46,233 bases of DNA from an uncultured Lactobacillus sp. (lineage in GTDB: Bacteria; Bacillota; Bacilli; Lactobacillales; Lactobacillaceae): the NCBI RefSeq assembly GCF_944327175.1, contig NZ_CALVGT010000004.1, positions 1 to 46,233 of the forward strand. Reading direction: 5' to 3'. Of the stretch, positions 26,198 through 33,872 are shown in pieces. Position 1 is the stretch's first letter. Each line of letters starts with the position of its first letter. Made by a program: the position numbers and the translations under genes. A model generated the notes under the pieces. It had not been told where the DNA came from, ran no database searches, and saw nothing but the letters and a program-made list of their open reading frames with translations.

Positions 26198-26375
26198 ATC
26201 TTTCCTATTTTTGCCGCCAGCATTGATATAATTAAGATAATCCTAAGAAAGTAAAATCTTGCTAAAGTCTGATTCTTGGCAAAGCGTGACAATTTTTTAA
26301 AAAAGAGAAAAAGGACGAAAAAATAGCGGGAAAAACAAAGAATAAAAACTAGAAAGAAACGAGAAGACAAAATAA

Positions 26376-27443
26376 ATGAAATTAGTTGAACTGCATACCA
26401 AAGCCGACCAATTATCCGGCAACTACTATCTGGGCTACCTGGTCTACCAAAGCGCGGACGCGACCACCCTCATCAGCCTGGACGACGACGCCAATGCCGG
26501 CGGGGTCTTGGTCATCAATAACCAGGACATCCTGGCCAGCGTCGACGAATCCCCCAGCCTGGCCTACTGCCAGCGCCTGATCGATGAAGGCAAGTCAACC
26601 GACCCCTTCTCCCTCATGCCCCTCAACCAGGAGCTCCTGAGGGCGCCTTTGACCAGCCTTAGCGCGGCCAGCCAAGCCGCACTGGAGAAGGACCTGGTCG
26701 TCAATATCACCTTAACCAGCGGGATCGTCTACACCGGCATCATCGCTTTAGCCGGTCCAACCGAAATCCAGCTGAAGCAGATCGGGGATGACTACGAGCT
26801 GAACCCTCTCTGCCTGGTCATTCCCCTGTCTGCCATCTCCAGCCTGGAATTAAACGCTCCTTTAAACAAGCTCTGGAAAAAGTACCAGGCAGTTAAAGAG
26901 CAGTTTGCCGGTCAGAATCCCTACGGCTTAGTTGAACTTTACCTGGACTGGCTGGATGACGACCGCTTTGGCAGCTGCCTTTTGGGCCGGGTCCTGGACC
27001 AAAGTGACCACTTCCTGCTTTTTGAAAGCTTGAATGACTATGGGCAATTAGAATCCATCTGCCTGGTCAACCAAGAAGACGTGATCCACGAAACAGTAAA
27101 TTCAGCAGCCATCGACTTCTCCAGCTTCCTGGTGGCTTACAACCAGAAAAATGAAATTTTTGATCCGGGCCACTTGGGCAAATTAGCCCAGTCCTTAGAC
27201 CATGTCCCGACTGCCCGGGAAGTGATTGAAAAAGCCGGCAAGCAATTGGTCAGCGTGGACGACTACGAATTAGCCGGGGAAAACCTGGGCTACGTGACGG
27301 CGGTGAATGAAGAAGCCTTCACCATTGAGGACCCGGAAAGCGGGCAGGAAGTCAGCCACCTTTTTGAAAACGTCTGCGCCTTGGACTTAGCCAGCACCGA
27401 GCTGGAAAAAATGCGGGAATTCCTGGCAGCCCAAAACCAGTAG
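26376..27443 (+). CDS. Unknown protein built of about four similar beta-rich units
   Basis: The 355-residue soluble, acidic protein has no signal peptide or membrane segment. I see a pattern repeated about four times: a start like G-Y-L/V, a run of strands, an Asp/Glu-rich turn, then a hydrophobic strand ending in an Ile or Leu element. Copies lie near residues 18-55 (YLGYLVYQSADATTLISLDD), 110-155 (VYTGIIALAGPTEIQL), 198-245 (CLLGRVLDQSDHFLLFESLN) and 305-340 (NLGYVTAVNEEAFTIEDPES). The pattern recalls small barrel domains such as Sm or PRC folds. I do not recognise the family. The ribosome site is weak. Confidence 0.7.
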   Translation: MKLVELHTKADQLSGNYYLGYLVYQSADATTLISLDDDANAGGVLVINNQDILASVDESPSLAYCQRLIDEGKSTDPFSLMPLNQELLRAPLTSLSAASQAALEKDLVVNITLTSGIVYTGIIALAGPTEIQLKQIGDDYELNPLCLVIPLSAISSLELNAPLNKLWKKYQAVKEQFAGQNPYGLVELYLDWLDDDRFGSCLLGRVLDQSDHFLLFESLNDYGQLESICLVNQEDVIHETVNSAAIDFSSFLVAYNQKNEIFDPGHLGKLAQSLDHVPTAREVIEKAGKQLVSVDDYELAGENLGYVTAVNEEAFTIEDPESGQEVSHLFENVCALDLASTELEKMREFLAAQNQ

Positions 27444-27450
27444 GCAAATA

Positions 27451-27478
27451 AGGCATATAATAGATAAAGGCATATAAT
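27451..27478 (+). promoter_or_regulatory. Two direct copies of an AGGCATATAAT element
   Basis: AGGCATATAAT occurs twice, with perfect TATAAT hexamers at 27456-27461 and 27473-27478, exactly 17 bases apart. They stand 33-55 bases before the next gene. Neither has a good -35. They may be tandem -10 elements. Confidence 0.45.
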
Positions 27479-27510
27479 GAACTAGATAGTTATAGTTAGG
27501 AGATTTTCCA

Positions 27511-28425
27511 ATGAAACAAGGAACGACGATTTTGACTTTGGACAATGGCTATCACCTCTGGACCAACACCCAAGGGACGGGTGACATCCACCTGCTCTGC
27601 CTGCACGGGGGCCCGGGCGGCAACCACGAATACTGGGAAGACACGGCTGAACAATTAAAGAAGCAGGGCTTGAATGTCCAGGTCCACATGTACGACCAGC
27701 TGGGCTCCCTTTACTCTGACCAGCCGGACTACAGCGACCCAAAGATCGCGGACAAGTACCTAACTTACGAATACTTCCTGGATGAAGTTGAAGAAGTCCG
27801 GCAGAAGCTGGGCATCGATAACTTCTACTTGATCGGGCAAAGCTGGGGCGGCCTTTTGGTCCAGGAATACGCGGTTAAGTACGGTGACCACTTGAAGGGG
27901 GCCATCATCTCCTCCATGGTTGACGACATTGACGAATACGTGGCCGCGGTCAACCGCCGCCGGCAAGAAGTCCTGCCGCAGACCGAAATCGACTTCATGC
28001 ACGAATGCGAAGCAAAGAACGATTACGCCAACCAGCGCTACCAAGATGACGTACAGATTTTGAACATCAACTTCGTTGACCGCAAGCAACCTTCCAAGCT
28101 CTACCACCTAGGCAACCTGGGTGGCACGGCTGTTTACAACGCCTTCCAGGGCGACAACGAATTCGTCATCACGGGCAAATTGAAGGACTGGCACTTCAGA
28201 AGCGAACTGCCAAAGATCAAGGTGCCAACCCTGCTGACTTTTGGTGAAGTGGAAACCATGCCCCTGGAAACGGCCAGAACCATGCAGAAGCTGATTCCTA
28301 ACTCCCGCCTGGTGACTACTCCTAATGGCGGTCACCACCACATGGTTGACAACCCGGATGTCTACTACAAGCACCTGGCTGACTTCATTAAGGAAGTCGA
28401 AGCTGGCACTTTCCAAGGCAAATAA
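27511..28425 (+). CDS. S33-family aminopeptidase (PepR/PepL/proline iminopeptidase group)
   Basis: The 304-residue enzyme is a paralogue of PepIP in this window. It has HGGPG (32-36) and the elbow GQSWGG with Ser111. The late acid position reads FGEVETMP, so Glu may replace the usual Asp, and GGHHHM supplies the His. The sequence recalls lactobacillus prolinase PepR and the related leucyl aminopeptidase PepL, and I cannot choose between them. The start has AGGAG. It ends in its own terminator. Role: release of N-terminal residues from small peptides. Confidence 0.88.
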   Translation: MKQGTTILTLDNGYHLWTNTQGTGDIHLLCLHGGPGGNHEYWEDTAEQLKKQGLNVQVHMYDQLGSLYSDQPDYSDPKIADKYLTYEYFLDEVEEVRQKLGIDNFYLIGQSWGGLLVQEYAVKYGDHLKGAIISSMVDDIDEYVAAVNRRRQEVLPQTEIDFMHECEAKNDYANQRYQDDVQILNINFVDRKQPSKLYHLGNLGGTAVYNAFQGDNEFVITGKLKDWHFRSELPKIKVPTLLTFGEVETMPLETARTMQKLIPNSRLVTTPNGGHHHMVDNPDVYYKHLADFIKEVEAGTFQGK

Positions 28426-28438
28426 GCAGCGATTTGTA

Positions 28439-28463
28439 AAGTCCCCTGAGGGGGCTTTTTTTA
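28439..28463 (+). terminator. Terminator after the second S33 peptidase
   Basis: AAGTCCCC / GGGGCTTT with a TGAG loop, followed by seven Ts. Confidence 0.88.
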
Positions 28464-28567
28464 TAAAAGAAATCTTAACCTTTGGTAAAAGACTTCTGCC
28501 TTTAGCTTTTGCCCTTTTTCAAGTAAAATAGGCTAAAACTAATCCAAAGCATTTAGGAGGCAAAAAT

Positions 28568-29389
28568 TTGACAATCGGTAAAGAACTACAGAAACAGCGC
28601 CGCGCCAAGCAGCTCAGCCTGGAAGCCGTTAGTCAAACCCTGCAGGTCGACCAGGCGACTCTGCAAAAGATTGAAGCCGATGATTTTCAAGGCTTAAACC
28701 CAGTCCTGGTCAGAAGCTGCATCCGGCAATACGCCAGCCTGCTGGGCCTGGACGGGGCAAAGCTCTTAGACCAGTTTACTGAGCCAGCTGACGCCGGCAA
28801 GGACATTCCTGCGGCCAGCGCCCAAGCCGCTAAGCCAGCCATTCCAGTTAAAGGGAAGGTAACTGAAGTCCGGGCCGCTAACCCGGCGCCAGTTAAGGAG
28901 GCCGGCCCGGCCGGCAAGGCCAAGGAAATTTTGAACAAGAGCAAGGTGCCGCATGGCTTCAAGGCAATTTTTAAATTCTTTGACGCCATCAATTTGGACA
29001 AGCTCTTGAAGATCGGGATCTGGGTTATCTTGGGCCTGGCCGTGGTCGGGTCCGTAGCCGGCGGCTTCGGTGCCCTAGCTTCTAAGGCCACCAGCATTTC
29101 CCGCTCATCCAGCTCCTCGTCATCATCATCTTCTTCATCTAAGCCGAAGCAAGATGATTCCGCTAAGCCTGATGAAAACAAGCCAAGCCATGATGACCAG
29201 CAGAGCCAAAGCCAAAGTGAAGAGCAGCGGGCAAGTTCTTCCAGCCAAGAGCAGAGCCAGGCAAGCTCTGCAAGTTCTGCCAGTTCTTCTAGTTCTGCGG
29301 CCAGCTCATCTAGTCAGGAACAAAGCAGCCAGGAAGCTTCCTCTAGCAGCCAGTCAAGCACTGACACGACGACTGATACAAACGAATAA
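28568..29389 (+). CDS. RodZ-like membrane protein with serine-rich extracellular tail
   Basis: Translation starts at TTG after a perfect AGGAGG. Residues 1-70 form the RodZ-type helix-turn-helix domain (IGKELQKQRRAKQLSLEAVS), followed by an Ala/Pro linker. One membrane helix lies at about 154-176. The last 95 or so residues are almost only Ser, Gln, Glu, Ala and Asp. RodZ links MreB to the elongation machinery and shapes the cell. The usual folded C-terminal domain is missing here and replaced by the low-complexity tail, which could be glycosylated or sit in the wall. Confidence 0.82.
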   Translation: MTIGKELQKQRRAKQLSLEAVSQTLQVDQATLQKIEADDFQGLNPVLVRSCIRQYASLLGLDGAKLLDQFTEPADAGKDIPAASAQAAKPAIPVKGKVTEVRAANPAPVKEAGPAGKAKEILNKSKVPHGFKAIFKFFDAINLDKLLKIGIWVILGLAVVGSVAGGFGALASKATSISRSSSSSSSSSSSSKPKQDDSAKPDENKPSHDDQQSQSQSEEQRASSSSQEQSQASSASSASSSSSAASSSSQEQSSQEASSSSQSSTDTTTDTNE

Positions 29390-29396
29390 AGTGCAT

Positions 29397-29428
29397 GCAA
29401 AAAGCGCCCGAGCAATCGAGCGCTTTTC
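29397..29428. repeat. Inverted copy 1 of a 32-base hairpin repeat; bidirectional terminator
   Basis: AAAAGCGC-CCGA / TCGA-GCGCTTTT forms a terminator between the RodZ-like gene and the convergent SGNH gene. The same 32 bases occur in reverse complement at 31643-31674, identical at every position. Flanking bases are also similar. Confidence 0.85.
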
Positions 29429-30007
29429 CTATGCCATCTTATTAATTTGGTCAGCTAGAACATCAGCCAACCAGGAAATCCCTTTTTCGCTGTAGTGGAG
29501 GCCGTCTGCAATCATGAAGGAAGGCAGGTCCTTCAGCTTTTCCATCTTGTGGGTCAGGTCGAAGAAGAAGGAATTGGTCTTGCCGGCGTCTCTTTGCGCG
29601 ATGTCGACGTACTTGTCCAGCTTCTCCAAGTCGTAGGCCGCGGCCATTTCCGGGTTTGTCAAATCCGGCATGGACGGAGCCAGAACCAGAGTGTCGCTGG
29701 CCCCGGTTACCTTCTGGGCCTGCTTGATCAAGCTCTCCAGCCCTTCCTGGTAGTCATAGGCACTGCAGCCCCAGCTGGCGGCGTCGTTGGTCCCGTACTC
29801 TACGACCAAAATGTCGCAGGCAGGCAGACTGCCGACTCTGGGCAGGACGTCCTGGGCGCAGGCACCGCTGACCGAGATGTTCACAAGCTCGTAAGCGTCT
29901 CCCAGCCGCTTGGCCAAGGCCTTGGACAAACGGTCGGTATCCTTTTGCCCGTCATACGCGTTAAAAATTGAATCGCCAAAAAGCACGACTTTCTTCATCT
30001 GTTTCAC
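29429..30007 (-). CDS. SGNH/GDSL hydrolase
   Basis: The 192-residue cytoplasmic enzyme has all four SGNH blocks: FGDSIF with the Ser (near residue 12), the block II glycine in NISVSGAC, EYGTNDA with the Asn, and DGLHYSEKG with Asp and His. The sequence fits a small esterase or acyl-protein/lysophospholipase-like hydrolase. The start MKQMKKVVLFGDS is preceded by a weak ribosome site. The terminator hairpin abuts its stop codon. The substrate is unknown. Confidence 0.88.
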   Translation of the reverse strand: MKQMKKVVLFGDSIFNAYDGQKDTDRLSKALAKRLGDAYELVNISVSGACAQDVLPRVGSLPACDILVVEYGTNDAASWGCSAYDYQEGLESLIKQAQKVTGASDTLVLAPSMPDLTNPEMAAAYDLEKLDKYVDIAQRDAGKTNSFFFDLTHKMEKLKDLPSFMIADGLHYSEKGISWLADVLADQINKMA

Positions 30008-30062
30008 CCATTTCTTTGAAAAATGAAGCTGGCATTTGCCAGTTTCTCCTGCTTTTTTCTAC

Positions 30063-30068
30063 TATAAT
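30063..30068 (+). promoter_or_regulatory. -10 element of coaA
   Basis: A perfect TATAAT lies 34 bases before the preferred coaA start. Its position would leave the ATG at 30078 almost leaderless, so the start at 30102 is favoured. No strong -35 is seen. Confidence 0.5.
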
Positions 30069-30101
30069 AGATAAAGAATGAGAAAAGGACAAGTAAAAAG
30101 A

Positions 30102-31016
30102 ATGCGAAACTATACTGAATTCAGCCGGCAAGCCTGGGCGGCTTTAACCCCCAAGACTGAGCTGGCGGTGACCAGTGAAGAGCTGGCCAAGGTCAAGTCT
30201 TTGGGCGACCAGCTGGACGTCAAGGACGTCGATGAAATCTACCAAACCCTGCTGAACTACATCCACCTGGCCTACCAGGCCAAGCAGGCGGCAGCCGCTA
30301 AGAAGGCCGAATTTTTGCAGCTGCCAGAAAGCAAGGTGCCTTATATTATCGGTATTTCCGGCTCAGTTGCCGTGGGCAAGTCCACGACTGCCCGCCTTTT
30401 GCAGCTGCTCTTGACCCGGTATTACCCGGACTTAAAGACCCAGATGATGACTACTGATGGTTTTATCTACCCCAACCAGGAGCTGGAGAAGCGGAAGCTG
30501 ATGCCCAGGAAGGGTTTCCCGGAAAGCTACAACATGCAGATGCTCAGAGACTTCCTCCAGGACGTGGTTAGCGGGAAAAATGACGTCGTTTATCCCCTGT
30601 ATTCCCAGGAATTAAGCGACATCGTCCCAGGCCGCTATGGCCATGTGGAAAAGCCCGATATTTTGATCATTGAAGGGATCAACACCCTGCAGCTGCCGGA
30701 AAGCGGCCAGCTGGTGACCAGCGACTTTTTTGACTTTTCAATTTATATCGATGCGGAAGAAGACTTGATTGAAAAGTGGTATATGCAACGCTTCAAGAAG
30801 ATCATGAAAATGAAGAAGAATGACCCAAGCAACTTCTACTACAAGCTGGCTAACGGGCCAGAAGCCGAGGCTCTGCGCTTAGCGGAAGAAACCTGGCAGA
30901 TGGTCAACTTAGTCAACCTCCGTCAGTACATCGCTCCGACCAAGGAGCGGGCTAACTTGATCCTGCATAAGGTTGAGGGGCACTTGATTGACAAAATTTA
31001 CCTTCGCGGCTTTTAA
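30102..31016 (+). CDS. coaA: Type I pantothenate kinase
   Basis: The 304-residue enzyme makes 4'-phosphopantothenate, the first step of coenzyme A synthesis. It carries the P-loop GISGSVAVGKST (84-95), followed by MMTTDGFIYPN and RKGFPESYN, diagnostic for bacterial CoaA. The start MRNYTEFSRQAW fits the family. AAAAGGA lies 12 bases upstream. The longer frame from 30078 is rejected on promoter position. The efp promoter overlaps the region just after its stop. Confidence 0.95.
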   Translation: MRNYTEFSRQAWAALTPKTELAVTSEELAKVKSLGDQLDVKDVDEIYQTLLNYIHLAYQAKQAAAAKKAEFLQLPESKVPYIIGISGSVAVGKSTTARLLQLLLTRYYPDLKTQMMTTDGFIYPNQELEKRKLMPRKGFPESYNMQMLRDFLQDVVSGKNDVVYPLYSQELSDIVPGRYGHVEKPDILIIEGINTLQLPESGQLVTSDFFDFSIYIDAEEDLIEKWYMQRFKKIMKMKKNDPSNFYYKLANGPEAEALRLAEETWQMVNLVNLRQYIAPTKERANLILHKVEGHLIDKIYLRGF

Positions 31017-31021
31017 GTCAA

Positions 31022-31030
31022 TGGTATAAT
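31022..31030 (+). promoter_or_regulatory. Extended -10 promoter of efp
   Basis: TGGTATAAT, an extended -10 element, begins 5 bases after the coaA stop codon and 39 bases before the efp ATG. AGGGAG serves as the ribosome site. Confidence 0.6.
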
Positions 31031-31068
31031 GAAGAACAGTGATAAAAATTTATTAGGGAGATTTTTTT

Positions 31069-31626
31069 ATGCAAGCAATTGAATTGAAAAAAGGCATGAT
31101 TTTTGACGATGGCGGCAAGCTGATGCTGGTTATGGCAGCTAACCACCACAAACCAGGCAAGGGCAACACCGTTATGCAAATGGACCTGCGTGACGTCCGG
31201 GCCGGCAGCGTAATCCACAAGACCATGCGGCCAAGTGAAAAGATCGAGCTGGTCGAAGTCGTCAAGAAGAACGCTCAATACCTGTACGCCGAAGGCGACA
31301 GCTACAACTTCATGGACACGGAAACCTACGAACAATACGCGATTTCCGGCGACCAACTGGGTGACGACGTCAAGTACCTGATGCCAAACATTGAAGTTAT
31401 CCTAGAATTCACTGAAGACGGGGAACTTTTGGCCGTGCAATTGCCATCAACTGTCAACATGAAGGTTGTAGAAACCCAGCCTGGCATCAAGGGGGCAACC
31501 GCTGCTTCCGGCGGCAAGCCAGCCACCATGGAAACTGGCCTAGTGGTCACTGTACCAGACTTCATCAACGAAGGCGACGAACTGGTCATCAACACCCTGG
31601 AAGGGACTTACAAGGGCCGGGCTTAA
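31069..31626 (+). CDS. efp: Translation elongation factor P
   Basis: The 185-residue protein relieves ribosome stalling at polyproline. The N-terminal KOW-like domain carries the loop HHKPGKGN with Lys31 at the tip, the residue modified in Gram-positive EF-P. The two OB domains follow, with VVVTVPDFINEGDELVINT-type ending. The length is normal. Lactobacilli often encode two EF-P paralogues, so this may be one of a pair. Confidence 0.95.
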   Translation: MQAIELKKGMIFDDGGKLMLVMAANHHKPGKGNTVMQMDLRDVRAGSVIHKTMRPSEKIELVEVVKKNAQYLYAEGDSYNFMDTETYEQYAISGDQLGDDVKYLMPNIEVILEFTEDGELLAVQLPSTVNMKVVETQPGIKGATAASGGKPATMETGLVVTVPDFINEGDELVINTLEGTYKGRA

Positions 31627-31642
31627 GGCCAAAAAAGTAAAT

Positions 31643-31674
31643 GAAAAGCGCTCGATTGCTCGGGCGCTTTTTGC
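31643..31674. repeat. Inverted copy 2 of the 32-base hairpin repeat; efp terminator
   Basis: The stem AAAAGCGCTCGA / TCGGGCGCTTTT (with one wobble) and a T run follow efp. The 32 bases are the exact reverse complement of 29397-29428. Confidence 0.85.
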
Positions 31675-31770
31675 GTGCCACTTAAACCGGAAAAATGACC
31701 GCTTGCGCATCTGATCTTTCATTTTTGCTTCATCTTCTTCATAATAATATCTGAAAAAGGGGGGAGGAAA

Positions 31771-32214
31771 TTGCAGGTAGAGTTTAAACAAGATGACCAG
31801 CTAAAGGAAGACCAGATCATCGTCAAGGCCAAGGAGCTGACGCCAGAAATTGCGGCGGCCCTGGCTCTTTTAGAAGAGCAATTAACGAGGAAAATCACCG
31901 GCTACAAGGACAATTCAGAAATCATCCTGCCCCTGGCTGACATCCTCTTCTTTGAAACCAGCGACCGCCATGTCTGGGCCCATGACAGAGACAGCAGTTA
32001 CCTGGTCAAGCAGACCCTGAAGCAGCTGGAAGCCAGCCTGCCCAGCGACTTTGACCGGGCCTCCAAGAGCGCCCTGGTCAACTGCCGGCAGGTCAATGCC
32101 GTCAAGCGGTCAATTACCGGCTGTGAACTCGGCTTTACCGCCTCTTACAAGAAGATTTTCGTCTCCCGTCGCTACTATCAAACATTAATCAGCCATTTAC
32201 ACGAAATGAGGTAA
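31771..32214 (+). CDS. LytTR-family DNA-binding regulator
   Basis: The 147-residue protein starts at TTG after GGGGGGAGGAAA. Residues about 45-145 form a LytTR domain (EIILPLADILFFETSDRHVW, later KSALVNCRQVNAV), with no receiver domain. Family knowledge: such short LytTR proteins are often paired with a membrane partner that restrains them. Here a LiaF-like membrane gene follows 5 bases later. The genes probably respond to envelope stress and regulate themselves. Confidence 0.85.
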   Translation: MQVEFKQDDQLKEDQIIVKAKELTPEIAAALALLEEQLTRKITGYKDNSEIILPLADILFFETSDRHVWAHDRDSSYLVKQTLKQLEASLPSDFDRASKSALVNCRQVNAVKRSITGCELGFTASYKKIFVSRRYYQTLISHLHEMR

Positions 32215-32219
32215 GCACA

Positions 32220-32966
32220 ATGAGCAAGAATAAAAAGTCCACGGTCAGATGGGGCTTGATCTTAATCGCCCTGGCCCTCCTATTGATGCTGAGCCAGATT
32301 TTTCCCCAGGCCTTTGCTGTTTTTAACATCTTCAATCTCAGCTGGGGGCAGGTCTTCTGGATCTTGCTTTTAGCCTGGACCGCCTGGAGCAGCTTCAAGC
32401 ACCGGAACATATTCATCGGGATTTTTGCCAGCGGCTTGATCGTCAAAACCATCAGCCAGGCCTACCAGCACTTTAACTGGACCGGCTACATGTACCTGGC
32501 CCTCTTCCTGATTGCTCTGGGCGGCCAGCTCTTAGCCGGTGAAAAAATGCAGGTCAATGTGAAAGTTGGCAAGTGGGACGACGATGACGATGACAGCAAT
32601 TTCAGCTACAGTGAATCTGCCGGCAAAAATGGGGAAAAAGTCGCGATTGACTCAGTCTTCTCCAAATCCGTCCGCTACATCCACAGCCAGGAGCTGCACA
32701 AGCTGAACGTCTCCACCGTCATGGGGACGACCAGACTTTACTTGGACCAGGCCAAGCTCAAAGACGGCCAAGCCAAGCTGGATTTGGATGCGGCTTTCTC
32801 CAAGGTCGACATCTACATTCCAAGCGACTGGCGGGTCCAAGCCGACGCCAGTCCAGTCTTCTCCCACTTTTCCGCCCTCAACTCCAGTGACCTGGCTCTT
32901 GATGCCCCACTTTTAAAGATCGACGCTGACCTGGTCTTCAGCCAGGTTAACATCCACCGGATCTAA
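32220..32966 (+). CDS. LiaF-like membrane protein
   Basis: The 248-residue protein has four hydrophobic segments in the first 110 residues. A short Asp-rich loop (KWDDDDDDSN) follows, then a beta-rich C-terminal domain (LHKLNVSTVMGTTRLYLDQA, KVDIYIPSDWRV) of the LiaF/cell-wall-active-antibiotic-response type. In other Firmicutes LiaF inhibits a cell-envelope two-component system. Here it is coupled to a LytTR protein instead, so it may restrain that regulator. That pairing is inference. Confidence 0.82.
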   Translation: MSKNKKSTVRWGLILIALALLLMLSQIFPQAFAVFNIFNLSWGQVFWILLLAWTAWSSFKHRNIFIGIFASGLIVKTISQAYQHFNWTGYMYLALFLIALGGQLLAGEKMQVNVKVGKWDDDDDDSNFSYSESAGKNGEKVAIDSVFSKSVRYIHSQELHKLNVSTVMGTTRLYLDQAKLKDGQAKLDLDAAFSKVDIYIPSDWRVQADASPVFSHFSALNSSDLALDAPLLKIDADLVFSQVNIHRI

Positions 32967-33009
32967 AAAACTGTTCAGTTCCTTATTCAATAAGGCTGAA
33001 CAGTTTTTT
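32965..33009. terminator. Bidirectional terminator, long stem
   Basis: AAAAAACTGTTCAG / CTGAACAGTTTTTT, 14 bp, with an inner hairpin CCTTAT/ATAAGG. It separates the LiaF-like gene and the convergent ABC uptake operon. Confidence 0.9.
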
Positions 33010-33031
33010 CGTTTATTCTCTATATTTGCTG

Positions 33032-33862
33032 CTAATCAACTTTACCCAAGTAATTTGACTTTTGCCCGAACCACTTCTGGTTGATCTTGGTCAAGGTCCC
33101 GTCGGCCTGCAGCTCCGCCAGGGCCTGGTCGATCTTCTTCTTCAAGGTCCGGTCGCCCTTCCGAATCCCTACGGCGAACAAGTCCTCTGGCACTTCCTTG
33201 TTCAAGATGACCTGGTAAGACTTCGAGTCTGCCTCATGCTGAATATAGTATTCCGCATAAGTTTCATCCAGGAGGATCCCCTTGATTCTGCCGGCATTAA
33301 GGTCCAGGAAGGCTGCTGGAATCGTATCGTAAAGGACCTTGCTCTTAGCTTTAATCACCTTTTGGCTGCCGTCCAGCCAGATCTGGGCGGTTGACCCGCT
33401 CTGGGCACCGATTGCCTGCCCCTTCATCTGGGCAAAAGACTTGATCCCGCTGGACTTCTTCACGACCAAAACCTGCCGGTTTCGCAAGTAGCTGCTGCTA
33501 AAGGCGACTTTTTTCTTCCGCTGGCTGGTCACGCTGTAGCCATTCCAGAGGACATCGATCGTCCCGTTTCGCAGCTCCGTTTCCTTCATGGACCAGTCAA
33601 TAGTCTGAAAGTCTGCCTTAAGGCCCAGCTTCTTGCACACGGCCTTGGCTAAGTCGACGTCATAGCCGACCAGCTGGCCGTCTTTTTGCCGGAAGTCCAT
33701 GGGCACGAAAGTGTCGTCTAAACCGATCACCAGGCTGCCCCGCTTTTTAAGCTTGGCCCAGGTATCTTTTTGGTTGGCTTCTTTAGCTAAATTGCTGCAG
33801 GCTGTTGTCAAAAAGCAGGACAAGACCAGCCCCAGCAAGATGATTTTCTTAAACCATTTCAT
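33032..33862 (-). CDS. Amino-acid ABC transporter substrate-binding lipoprotein
   Basis: The 276-residue protein has a lipoprotein signal with lipobox LTTAC (lipidated Cys at 22) and a type 3 solute-binding fold (SLVIGLDDTFVPMDFRQKDG, later VAFSSSYLRNRQVLVV). It catches an amino acid outside the cell. It is the last of three genes (permease, ATPase, binding protein), with gaps of 11 and 10 bases. The T-box upstream suggests histidine. Confidence 0.93.
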   Translation of the reverse strand: MKWFKKIILLGLVLSCFLTTACSNLAKEANQKDTWAKLKKRGSLVIGLDDTFVPMDFRQKDGQLVGYDVDLAKAVCKKLGLKADFQTIDWSMKETELRNGTIDVLWNGYSVTSQRKKKVAFSSSYLRNRQVLVVKKSSGIKSFAQMKGQAIGAQSGSTAQIWLDGSQKVIKAKSKVLYDTIPAAFLDLNAGRIKGILLDETYAEYYIQHEADSKSYQVILNKEVPEDLFAVGIRKGDRTLKKKIDQALAELQADGTLTKINQKWFGQKSNYLGKVD

Positions 33863-33872
33863 CTGCCCGTCA

